From Streptomyces yangpuensis (GTDB taxonomy: Bacteria; Actinomycetota; Actinomycetes; Streptomycetales; Streptomycetaceae), in assembly GCF_001005295.1 (NCBI RefSeq), contig NZ_LBMK01000009.1, forward strand, positions 124,264-188,263: a stretch of 64,000 bases of DNA. The letters run 5' to 3'. The notes below the pieces were generated by a model. The model was not told the DNA's origin. It did not search any database and saw only the letters and a list, made by a program, of their open reading frames with translations. Positions 28,396 through 36,123 of this stretch are shown here, piece by piece. The position numbers were made by a program, and so were the translations under genes. The first letter of the stretch is position 1. Each line of letters begins with the position of its first letter.

Positions 28396-28830
28396 TCAGC
28401 TCTCGCTGCGCCGCAGGCTCGGCTTCAGGTCCTTGAAACGGGCCAGCAGCCCGTTCACGAACGAGGGGGACTCGTCCGTCGAGAACTCCTTGGCCAGCTG
28501 GACGGCCTCGTCGATGGCCACGGCGTCCGGGGTGTCGTCCACCCAGATCAGCTCGTAGGCACCGAGTCGCACGATGTTCCGGTCCGCGGCCGGCATACGG
28601 TCGAGGTCCCAGTCCACTGCGTAGGTGACGATCAGGTCGTCGATGCGGTTCACCTTGTCGGCGTAACCCTCGACGAGATCCATCGTGAAGGCGCTGACCG
28701 GCGGCTGCCGGTCGTCCGACCGCGCGTGGCGGATCCAGTCCGCGAGGACCTCGCGGACGGACACCCCGCGCTGGTCGGCCTCGAAGAGGATCTGGAAGGC
28801 GCGCTTGCGCGCGTTGCTCCGGGCAGCCAC
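28396..28830 (-). CDS. nusB: Transcription antitermination factor NusB
   Basis: NusB (144 aa) binds boxA RNA with ribosomal protein S10 to keep RNA polymerase processive on rRNA operons. The all-helical fold is evident, with RSNARKRAFQILFEADQRGV at the N terminus and the conserved VAIDEAVQLAKEFSTDES and FVNGLLARF near the C terminus. ATG 28830 lies two bases after the efp stop, so the pair is an operon. Confidence 0.95.
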   Translation of the reverse strand: MAARSNARKRAFQILFEADQRGVSVREVLADWIRHARSDDRQPPVSAFTMDLVEGYADKVNRIDDLIVTYAVDWDLDRMPAADRNIVRLGAYELIWVDDTPDAVAIDEAVQLAKEFSTDESPSFVNGLLARFKDLKPSLRRSES

Positions 28831-28832
28831 GG

Positions 28833-29399
28833 TTAGCTGTTCACCCGGCCGAGGTAGTCGCTGGTGCGGGTGTCGACCTTGACCTTCTCGCCCGTGTTGA
28901 CGAAGAGCGGGACCTGGATCTCGTGGCCGGTCTCCAGCTTCGCCGGCTTGGTGCCACCGGTGGAGCGGTCGCCCTGGACGCCCGGGTCGGTGTGCTCGAT
29001 GGTGAGCTCGACGGCGGCGGGGAGCTCGACGTAGAGCACCGAGCCCTCGTGCTGCGCGACCGAGGCGGTGAAGCCCTCGATGAGGAAGTTGGCGGCGTCG
29101 CCGACGGCCTTGGGGTCGACCATCAGCTGGTCGTAGGTCTGCATGTCCATGAAGACGAAGTACTCGCCGTCCATGTACGAGAACTGCATGTCACGGCGGT
29201 CGATGGTGGCGGTCTCGACCTTCGTGCCGGCGTTGAAGGTCTTGTCGACGACCTTGCCGGAAAGCACGTGCTTGAGCTTGGTGCGCACGAAGGCCGGGCC
29301 CTTGCCGGGCTTGACGTGCTGGAACTCGACGACGGACCAGAGCTGGTCACCGTCGAGCTTGAGCACCATGCCGTTCTTGAGGTCGTTCGTGGAAGCCAC
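28833..29399 (-). CDS. efp: Elongation factor P
   Basis: EF-P (188 aa) enters the ribosomal E site to relieve stalling at consecutive prolines. The three beta-barrel domains are in order: KOW-like domain I with the loop HVKPGKGPAFVRTKLKHV, the OB domain II, and domain III ending in LFVNTGEKVKVDTRTSDYL. The tip residue lies in KPGKGPA, where a lysine is the likely modification or contact site. The start is GTG 29399 (VASTNDLKNG), with AGGAGA upstream. Confidence 0.95.
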   Translation of the reverse strand: MASTNDLKNGMVLKLDGDQLWSVVEFQHVKPGKGPAFVRTKLKHVLSGKVVDKTFNAGTKVETATIDRRDMQFSYMDGEYFVFMDMQTYDQLMVDPKAVGDAANFLIEGFTASVAQHEGSVLYVELPAAVELTIEHTDPGVQGDRSTGGTKPAKLETGHEIQVPLFVNTGEKVKVDTRTSDYLGRVNS

Positions 29400-29458
29400 G
29401 GTTGCGGAATCTCCTGCACTGGAAGACCACGGGTGCACGCACCACCCGGCAGTGCGGG

Positions 29459-30565
29459 CTAGAGCGCGAGCAGCTCCTTGGTCGTAATGGTGAGTAGCTC
29501 GGGACCGCCGTCCGCCTCGGGGCGTACGACGAGCGTGTCATCGATCCGGACACCTCCCCGGCCGGGGAGGTGAACCCCCGGTTCGACGGTGACCGGCACG
29601 CAAGCGTCCAGTTTACCCATTGCCGTAGGTGCAAGCTGCGGGTCCTCGTCGATTTCGAGGCCTACGCCGTGTCCGGTCCATGGAGCGAGGGCCTCCGCGT
29701 GGCCCGCGGAGTCCAGTACGGAGCGGGCCGCGTGGTCCACCTCCCGGTAGGCGGCTCCCGGCAGCAGTGCCTCCCGTCCCGCCCGCTGGGCGGTGAAGAC
29801 GCAGTCGTACAGCTCGATCTGCCAGTCGGCGGGCGTCGTGCCGATGACGAAGGTCCGGCCGATCTCGCACCGGTAGCCGCGGTAGTTGGCGCCCAGGCAG
29901 ACGGAGAGGAAGTCCCCCTCCTCCACCCTGCGGTCGGAGGGCCGGTGCCGGGAGCGGCCGGAGTGCGGGCCGGTGCCGACGGAGGTGGGGAAGGCCGGGC
30001 CGTCCGCGCCGTGGTCGACGAGGCGCCGCTCCAGTTCCAGGGCGAGGTGGCGCTCGGTACGTCCGACGAGGATGGACTCCAGCAGCTCGCCCAGGGCCTG
30101 GTCGGCGATCTCGGCGGCGATCCGCAGGCAGGCGATCTCCCCCTCGTCCTTGACGAGGCGCTGCTGCTCGACCGCGGTCCCGAGGTCGGCGAGGCGCAGT
30201 CCGGGCGCGACGGACCGCAGCGCCCGGTGCCGGGCGACGGTGAGGTGGTGCTCCTCCACGGCGAGGGAGTCGGCGCGTACGGAGGAGGCGGCGTCGGCCG
30301 CCGCGACGGCGGGGTCCCCGCCGCGGCCGGCCAGCACGGTGACCCGGAGGTGTTCGTCGAGGCGGCCCTCGTCGGCCTCGCCGGTGGGTGCGCCGGCGCA
30401 GAACAGGGCGTCCTCGGTCGGTCCCACGAGGAGGACGGCGCCGAGCGGTGACGCCCCGGAGAGGTAGCGGACGTTCGCCGGACGCGTGATCAGCGCGGCG
30501 GCGTTCCCCGCGGCGGCGCATCGGTCGCGAAGCAGGCCCCGACGGGCGGCGTACACGTCTGACAT
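29459..30565 (-). CDS. Aminopeptidase P-like (creatinase fold) protein, degenerate metal site
   Basis: This 368-aa cytoplasmic protein has the two-domain M24B layout: a creatinase-like N-terminal domain to about residue 135 and a pita-bread C-terminal domain. Family members cleave Xaa-Pro bonds using two metals held by Asp, Asp, His, Glu, Glu. Here the equivalent positions read Cys223 (SVCLGA), Glu234 (CEIGRTF), His299 (GHGVGLEI), Glu328 (VEPG) and Asp342 (RIDD), and the usual IHE reads IDE. Only two ligands are canonical, so activity may be altered or lost. ATG 30565 was chosen over longer frames because it opens the conserved domain. It is often found beside efp. Confidence 0.85.
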   Translation of the reverse strand: MSDVYAARRGLLRDRCAAAGNAAALITRPANVRYLSGASPLGAVLLVGPTEDALFCAGAPTGEADEGRLDEHLRVTVLAGRGGDPAVAAADAASSVRADSLAVEEHHLTVARHRALRSVAPGLRLADLGTAVEQQRLVKDEGEIACLRIAAEIADQALGELLESILVGRTERHLALELERRLVDHGADGPAFPTSVGTGPHSGRSRHRPSDRRVEEGDFLSVCLGANYRGYRCEIGRTFVIGTTPADWQIELYDCVFTAQRAGREALLPGAAYREVDHAARSVLDSAGHAEALAPWTGHGVGLEIDEDPQLAPTAMGKLDACVPVTVEPGVHLPGRGGVRIDDTLVVRPEADGGPELLTITTKELLAL

Positions 30566-30761
30566 GTCTTCGAGCGTACGAGCGCCCCGCGGATCCGGCC
30601 CGGCGAGCGCGTCCGGACGGGGCGCGGCAGGGCACGGCGGGGCAGCACGGCGGGCGGGATCCGCAGGCCGGATCCCCGGGCCGTCCCGGCCGGCCCGTTG
30701 CCGGGGCCTGTCCCACCGGGCCGGCTCCCCCGGAGGTCTGCCGGAGGTCCTCCCCGGGCGG

Positions 30762-31532
30762 CTACCAGCCGCTGGGGGCCGGGAGGGCCCTGGCCAGGGC
30801 CTCGTCGAGGGCGCGGGCGGTGCCTTCGACGTCGAGCTGGGAGTTGTCGATGATCGGCAGCCCGGATCCGTACCAGCCGGCCATCCGGCCGTGGATGCGG
30901 GCGACCTCCTCGTCGGAGAGCCTGCGGTTGCCGGAGCGCTCGGCGTTGCGCTCCAGGACGATCTCCAGGCCGGGCAGGAGCACGACCGGCAGCAGCGTCG
31001 GTCCCACGTGGCGCTTCCAGCCACCCAGACCCACCACGGGCCGGTCGGGGAAGACGGCGTCGTCGAGGATGCAGGAGATGCCGTTGGCCAGGTAGTTGCG
31101 GGCCGCGAAGCCGCAGGTGCGGCGGGCGAGGCGGTACTGCGCCTCGGAGTGCTCGTTCCAGCCGGCCTGCGGGTCGGCGAAGCCGGAGCAGACCCATTCG
31201 CGCACGTCGTCCAGGCTGATGTGGGCGGTCGGCACGGGCCGGGTGCTGGCCCAGTGCCGGGCCACGGTGGTCTTGCCCGCGCCGGCGGGCCCGATCAGCA
31301 GGACGGCGAGCACGGCGCCGCCCGTTCCCGCCACCGCGGGCGGCAGCGGGATGTGCCCGGTGGGCTCCGGCACGGGCGCCACCTGGGGCGGCGGCGGGGC
31401 CGGGTGCCGGGACGGCGGCGCCGGCGGGTGCGCACCCGGCCAGCCCTGGGCCGGGGGTATGGGCGGCTGCGGGGGCGCAGAAGGACGCTGCCCCGGCTGC
31501 CCCCAGCCCCCGCCACCCACTCCTTGGTGCAT
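30762..31532 (-). CDS. P-loop kinase-like ATP-binding protein (AAA_33 type)
   Basis: This is a 256-aa protein with a Pro/Gly-rich disordered leader (about 1-80) and a nucleotide-binding domain. The domain has Walker A LIGPAGAGKTTVARHWA, then SLDDVREWVCSGFADPQ, which resembles the substrate loop of small-molecule or polynucleotide kinases, and ILDDAVFPDRPV as Walker B. Phosphorylation of a small substrate is likely, but the substrate is unknown. ATG 31532 (MHQGVGG) was chosen; an earlier ATG at 31613 runs toward aroQ. It lies between aroQ and the aminopeptidase-like gene. Confidence 0.75.
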   Translation of the reverse strand: MHQGVGGGGWGQPGQRPSAPPQPPIPPAQGWPGAHPPAPPSRHPAPPPPQVAPVPEPTGHIPLPPAVAGTGGAVLAVLLIGPAGAGKTTVARHWASTRPVPTAHISLDDVREWVCSGFADPQAGWNEHSEAQYRLARRTCGFAARNYLANGISCILDDAVFPDRPVVGLGGWKRHVGPTLLPVVLLPGLEIVLERNAERSGNRRLSDEEVARIHGRMAGWYGSGLPIIDNSQLDVEGTARALDEALARALPAPSGW

Positions 31533-31625
31533 CCGCTGCCACTTTCGTCTCGTTCCTGCCACTGATGCGAGAACGTTATATGACCGCGCGGGCCCGGCCG
31601 TCCACCAGGCCACCGGGCGGGAGTG

Positions 31626-32066
31626 TCAGGCGTCGGTCTCGTCCGCCAGCGCCCGCAGCGCCAGCCGGTAGGAACCGATCCCGAAGCCCGCCACGGTCCC
31701 GGTCGCCACGGCCGCGATGACCGAGGTGTGCCGGAACTCCTCGCGGGCGTACGGGTTCGAGATGTGCACCTCGATCAGCGGCGCCGTACGCTGCGCGGCC
31801 GCGTCCCGCATGCCGTACGAGTAGTGGGTGAAGGCCCCGGGGTTGATGACCACCGGGATCTTCCCGTCCGCCGCCTCGTGCAGCCAGCGGATCATCTCGC
31901 CCTCGTCGTTGGTCTCGCGGACCTCGACGTCGAAGCCGAGCTCCTCCCCCAGCGAGCGGCAGCTGTCCACCAGCCCTGCGTACGAGGTGGCCCCGTACAC
32001 GTCGGGCTCGCGCGAGCCGAGCCGGCCCAGGTTCGGGCCGTTCAGCACGAGGACGCGGCGGCTCAC
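31626..32066 (-). CDS. aroQ: 3-dehydroquinate dehydratase, type II
   Basis: AroQ (146 aa) dehydrates 3-dehydroquinate to 3-dehydroshikimate as a dodecamer. NGPNLGRLGSREPDVYG holds the active-site Arg/Tyr loop; VINPGAFTHYSYGMRDA and EVHISNPYAREEFRH carry the catalytic His and substrate contacts. The start is GTG 32066, overlapping the aroB stop (GTGA). It is last in the coupled aroC-aroK-aroB-aroQ set. Confidence 0.95.
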   Translation of the reverse strand: MSRRVLVLNGPNLGRLGSREPDVYGATSYAGLVDSCRSLGEELGFDVEVRETNDEGEMIRWLHEAADGKIPVVINPGAFTHYSYGMRDAAAQRTAPLIEVHISNPYAREEFRHTSVIAAVATGTVAGFGIGSYRLALRALADETDA

Positions 32067-33154
32067 GCCGACACCTCGCCGTAGGCGGCGATCAGGTGCG
32101 CCGGGTCGGGGCCCTCCAGGACGGTCGGCTTGGCCAGTCCGTCGAGGACGATGAAGCGCAGCAGGTTGCCGCGGGACTTCTTGTCGACCTGCATGGTCTG
32201 GAGCAGCTTGGGCCACTGGTCGCCGCGGTAGGTCAGCGGCAGGCCGACGGAGGCGAGGACCTCCTTGTGCCGGTCGGCGGTGGCGTCGTCGAGGCGGCCG
32301 GCGAGCCGGCCGAGTTCGGCGGCGAAGACCATGCCGACCGACACGGCCGCGCCGTGCCGCCACTTGTAGCGCTCGTTCTTCTCGATGGCGTGCGCGAGGG
32401 TGTGGCCGTAGTTGAGGATCTCCCGCAGCCCCGATTCCTTGAGGTCGCTGGAGACCACGTCGGCCTTGACCTGGATGGAGCGCACGATCAGCTCGGCGGT
32501 GTGCGGGCCGTCGGGCGTGCGGGCGGCCTGCGGGTCCTCCTCGATCAGGTCGAGGATCACCGGGTCGGAGATGAAGCCGGCCTTGATGATCTCGGCGAGG
32601 CCGCTGACGTAGTCGTTGACCGGCAGCGACTCCAGCGCCGCCAGGTCGCAGAGCACGCCGGCCGGCGGGTGGAAGGCGCCGACGAGGTTCTTGCCCTCGG
32701 CGGTGTTGATTCCGGTCTTGCCGCCGACGGCCGCGTCCACCATCGCCAGGACGGTGGTGGGTACGGCGACCCAGCGCACGCCGCGCAGCCAGCTGGCGGC
32801 GACGAACCCGGCGAGGTCGGTGGTGGCTCCGCCGCCGACGCCGACGATGACGTCGGTGCGGGTGAAGCCGGACTGGCCGAGCGCCTTCCAGCAGTACGCG
32901 GCGACCTCGACCGTCTTGGCCTCTTCGGCGTTCGGCACCTGGATGGCGATCGCCTCGAAGCCCTGGTCGGCGAGGTCGTCGCGCAGCGCCTCACCGGTCG
33001 AGGCGAGGGCCTCGGGGTGGATCACGGCGACCCGCTGGGCCTTCGTACCGATCAGGGAGCCGAGCTCGCCGAGCAGCTGCCGCCCGACCAGCACGTCGTA
33101 CGGGTCATGGCCGGCGCTTGCGCCGACGTGGATCCGCGTCACCTGGTCTGTCAT
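32063..33154 (-). CDS. aroB: 3-dehydroquinate synthase
   Basis: AroB (363 aa) converts DAHP to 3-dehydroquinate with NAD and zinc. VGVGGGATTDLAGFVAASWL is the NAD-binding motif, VGGKTGIN the substrate loop, and NYGHTLAHAIE carries a zinc-binding histidine. ATG 33154 overlaps the aroK stop (ATGA). It is part of the shikimate set that supplies chorismate for aromatic amino acids and many secondary metabolites. Confidence 0.96.
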   Translation of the reverse strand: MTDQVTRIHVGASAGHDPYDVLVGRQLLGELGSLIGTKAQRVAVIHPEALASTGEALRDDLADQGFEAIAIQVPNAEEAKTVEVAAYCWKALGQSGFTRTDVIVGVGGGATTDLAGFVAASWLRGVRWVAVPTTVLAMVDAAVGGKTGINTAEGKNLVGAFHPPAGVLCDLAALESLPVNDYVSGLAEIIKAGFISDPVILDLIEEDPQAARTPDGPHTAELIVRSIQVKADVVSSDLKESGLREILNYGHTLAHAIEKNERYKWRHGAAVSVGMVFAAELGRLAGRLDDATADRHKEVLASVGLPLTYRGDQWPKLLQTMQVDKKSRGNLLRFIVLDGLAKPTVLEGPDPAHLIAAYGEVSA

Positions 33155-33669
33155 ACGTCCTTCAACTCCAGAGCGTCGAGGACCGCCTGGGCGACCTCTT
33201 CGGGGGTGCGGTCGTCGGTGGCGACGACGACGCGGGCGACTTCGGTGTAGAGGGGGCGCCGGGCGTCCATCAGCTCGCGCCACTGGCGGCGCGGGTTGAC
33301 GGCGAGCAGCGGGCGCGCGGCACCGAGGCCCACGCGCCGTACGGCTTCTTCGACGTCCATCGAGAGGTAGGCGACGGGCAGGCCGGTCAGCAGCGTGCGG
33401 GTGCCCTCGTCGAGGACGGCGCCGCCGCCGAGGGCGAGGACTCCGGTGTGCTCGGCGACGGCGGCCGCGACGGCCTGCCGCTCCAGCTCACGGAAGTACG
33501 GCTCGCCCTCGTCGACGAAGATGTCGGAGATCGGCCGGCCCTGGGCCGTGACGATGTCGGCGTCGGTGTCCCGGTAGGGGACGCCGAGCCGCTCGGCGAG
33601 CAGCGCCCCCACCGTGGACTTGCCTGACCCCATGGGCCCGACGAGGACGACGAGCGGTCCGGCCGTCAC
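33151..33669 (-). CDS. aroK: Shikimate kinase
   Basis: AroK (172 aa) phosphorylates shikimate at O3. It has the P-loop GPMGSGKST near residue 10, the shikimate-binding Asp in DTDADI, GGGAVL, and the lid region RPLLAVNPRRQW. The start is GTG 33669 (VTAGPLVV), sharing GTGA with the aroC stop. Longer frames run inside aroC and were rejected. Confidence 0.95.
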   Translation of the reverse strand: MTAGPLVVLVGPMGSGKSTVGALLAERLGVPYRDTDADIVTAQGRPISDIFVDEGEPYFRELERQAVAAAVAEHTGVLALGGGAVLDEGTRTLLTGLPVAYLSMDVEEAVRRVGLGAARPLLAVNPRRQWRELMDARRPLYTEVARVVVATDDRTPEEVAQAVLDALELKDV

Positions 33670-34850
33670 CGGATCTGCAGGTTGTCGAGGTAGGCGCGGA
33701 CGTTGCGGCGGGTCTCGGGGACGGAGTCGCCGCCGAACTTCTCGACGACGGCGTCGGCGAGCACGAGGGCGACCATCGCCTCGGCGACGATGCCGGCTGC
33801 GGGGACGGCGCACACGTCGGAGCGCTGGTGGTGGGCCACCGCCGCCTCGCCGGTGGCCACGTCGACGGTGGCCAGGGCGCGCGGGACGGTCGCGATGGGC
33901 TTCATCGCGGCGCGGACGCGCAGCAGTTCGCCGGTGGTCAGGCCGCCTTCGGTGCCGCCGGAGCGGCCGGAGGTGCGCTTGATGCCCTCGGGGGTGGAGA
34001 CGATCTCGTCGTGCGCCTTCGAGCCGGGCACCCGGGCGAGCTCGAAGCCGTCGCCGACCTCGACGCCCTTGATGGCCTGGATGCCCATGAGGGCGGCGGC
34101 GAGACGGGCGTCGAGCCGGCGGTCCCAGTGGACGTGCGAGCCGAGGCCGACCGGGACGCCGTAGGCGAGGACCTCGACGACGCCGCCGAGGGTGTCGCCA
34201 TCCTTGTGGGCCTGGTCGATCTCCGCGACCATCGCCTTCGACGCGTCGGCGTCGAGGCAGCGCACCGGGTCGGCGTCGAGCTTGTCGACGTCGGCGGGGG
34301 TCGGGTAGACGCCGTAGGGCGCCTTGGCCGAGGCCAGTTCGACCACGTGGGAGACGATCTCGATGCCCGCGACCTCCTTGATGAAGGAGCGGGCGACGGC
34401 GCCGAGGGCGACGCGGGCGGCGGTCTCACGGGCGCTGGCGCGCTCCAGGATCGGCCGGGCCTCGTCGAAGCCGTACTTCTGCATGCCCGCGAGGTCGGCG
34501 TGGCCGGGGCGGGGCCGGGTCAGCGGCGCGTTGCGGCCGGTGTCCTTGAGCAGCGAGGGGTCGACCGGGTCGGCCGACATGACGGTCTCCCACTTCGGCC
34601 ACTCGGTGTTGCCGATCATGACCGCGACAGGGCCGCCCTGGGACAGCCCGTGGCGGACGCCGCCGAGGAAGGTGATCTCGTCCTGCTCGAACTTCATGCG
34701 GGCACCGCGGCCATAGCCGAGCCGGCGCCGGGCCAGGTGATCGGCCACCAGCTCGGTGGTGACCGGGACGCCGGCGGGAAGGCCCTCCAGCGTCGCGACC
34801 AGTGCCGGTCCGTGCGACTCTCCCGCGGTCAGCCAACGCAACCTGCTCAA
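33666..34850 (-). CDS. aroC: Chorismate synthase
   Basis: AroC (394 aa) removes phosphate from EPSP to give chorismate using reduced FMN. All three family signatures are visible: GESHGPALVATLEGLPAGVP at the N terminus, RPGHADLAGMQKYG, and HHQRSDVCAVPAAGIVAEAM near the C terminus. The start is an uncommon TTG at 34850, reading MSRLRWL, supported by GAGGAGC upstream. It leads the coupled aro set. Confidence 0.95.
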   Translation of the reverse strand: MSRLRWLTAGESHGPALVATLEGLPAGVPVTTELVADHLARRRLGYGRGARMKFEQDEITFLGGVRHGLSQGGPVAVMIGNTEWPKWETVMSADPVDPSLLKDTGRNAPLTRPRPGHADLAGMQKYGFDEARPILERASARETAARVALGAVARSFIKEVAGIEIVSHVVELASAKAPYGVYPTPADVDKLDADPVRCLDADASKAMVAEIDQAHKDGDTLGGVVEVLAYGVPVGLGSHVHWDRRLDARLAAALMGIQAIKGVEVGDGFELARVPGSKAHDEIVSTPEGIKRTSGRSGGTEGGLTTGELLRVRAAMKPIATVPRALATVDVATGEAAVAHHQRSDVCAVPAAGIVAEAMVALVLADAVVEKFGGDSVPETRRNVRAYLDNLQIR

Positions 34851-34983
34851 CGATGCTCCTCATGCTCGCGCCTGGTACTGCGACGGCGCGATCGGGTGCG
34901 CGGCCCGGACCCGCCTCACCCGAATCCTCCCACGTCCGGAGCGGTTTCACGGGCCCCGGTCCAGCTATCGGACGCCCCGCTGG

Positions 34984-35175
34984 TCAGCGGACCCGGCCGC
35001 GGCGCCCGCGGAGCCAGCTGACGGCCGTCCACACGCCGACGGAACCGAGGAGTCCGAAGACCAGGGCCTTGGCCCAGATCGGCAGGTCACCGAAGGCGAC
35101 CCTGAGCATGGCGAACAACGCGAAGGGGAGGTCCCACTTCGACGCGAGCATCTGTTCCGTGTCGGTCCCGTCCAT
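34984..35175 (-). CDS. Small single-span membrane protein
   Basis: The 63-residue protein has an amphipathic N-terminal half and one clear membrane helix (WAKALVFGLLGSVGVWTAVS, about 34-53) ending in a positively charged tail (LRGRRGRVR), which predicts a cytoplasmic C terminus. ATG 35175 follows a purine-rich GGGGGATGG. It lies between aroE and aroC. The family is not recognised; small membrane proteins of this sort are often missed in annotation. Confidence 0.55.
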   Translation of the reverse strand: MDGTDTEQMLASKWDLPFALFAMLRVAFGDLPIWAKALVFGLLGSVGVWTAVSWLRGRRGRVR

Positions 35176-35289
35176 CCCATCCCCCTGTAAAGGTGCAGGT
35201 GAACAGGGTAAGGGCTGACATTACCGGTGAGTAGGCCCGATCCTGCCAAGATCGTCCGAGACGGTGGACCGCCCCGGCGGCGCGGAGCG

Positions 35290-36117
35290 TCAGTGGGCTC
35301 CGGAGAGGGCCGCGAGGCCCGCCCGCCGCATCACTTCGAGCGGCGCCGGGGAGCGGCCGGTCATCTGCTCGACCTGGAGGACCGCCTGGTGCACCAGCAG
35401 GTCCAGCCCGCCGAGGAGGTTGCCCCCGCGCCCGGACCAGGCGGCGGCCAGGGCCGTGGGCCACGGGTCGTAGAGGACGTCGAAGAGGGTGCCCGGAGCG
35501 TCCGGGACCGCCGCGGCCAGTTCGTCGGTGGCTCCGGCCGGGGTGGTCGCGATGACCAGCGGTGCTTCGAGCGCCGCGGCCGCCCGCGACCAGTCGGCCG
35601 TGCGGACGGCCACGCCGAGCCGCTCGCCCCACTGCCGCATCTCGTCGGCGCGGGCCCGCGAGCGGACGTACGCCGTGACCTCGCCGGTGCAGATCCGCGA
35701 GAGCGCGGCGAGCGCCGAGGAGGCGGTGGCCCCGGCGCCGAGGATGGCCGCCGCGGACACCTTCTCGACACCGCGCTCGTGCAGCGCGGCGACGATGCCC
35801 GGGATATCGGTGTTGTCGCCCAGGAGCCGGCCGTCCTCGGTGCGGACGACCGTGTTGACCGCCTCGACCGAGGCCGCCGTGTCGCTGACGCCGTCCAGCA
35901 GCGCGATGACCGCCCGCTTGAGCGGCATGGTCAGCGACAGCCCGGCCCACTCGGGGCCGAGCCCGGACACGAACCCCGGGAGCGCGGCCTCGTCGATCTC
36001 GAACCGGTCGTACGACCAGTCGACGAGGCCCAGCTCCCGGTACGCGGCACGGTGCAGCACCGGTGAGAGCGAGTGCTCGATGGGGGAACCCAGCACCGCG
36101 GCCCGTATCCGTGTCAT
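35290..36117 (-). CDS. aroE: Shikimate dehydrogenase
   Basis: AroE (275 aa) reduces 3-dehydroshikimate with NADPH. The substrate site motif GSPIEHSLSPVLHRAAYREL is at the N terminus, SLTMPLKRAV carries the catalytic lysine, NTDIPGIVAAL holds the partner Asp, and LGAGATASSALAAL is the nucleotide loop. It starts six bases after the mltG stop, so the two are probably co-transcribed. It is separated from the other aro genes only by the small membrane gene. Confidence 0.93.
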   Translation of the reverse strand: MTRIRAAVLGSPIEHSLSPVLHRAAYRELGLVDWSYDRFEIDEAALPGFVSGLGPEWAGLSLTMPLKRAVIALLDGVSDTAASVEAVNTVVRTEDGRLLGDNTDIPGIVAALHERGVEKVSAAAILGAGATASSALAALSRICTGEVTAYVRSRARADEMRQWGERLGVAVRTADWSRAAAALEAPLVIATTPAGATDELAAAVPDAPGTLFDVLYDPWPTALAAAWSGRGGNLLGGLDLLVHQAVLQVEQMTGRSPAPLEVMRRAGLAALSGAH

Positions 36118-36123
36118 GTCCTG

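Noticed and set aside
35176..35289. Promoter for the small membrane gene
   Set aside because: TAATGT and TACCCT boxes exist, but no -35 partner lies at a normal distance.
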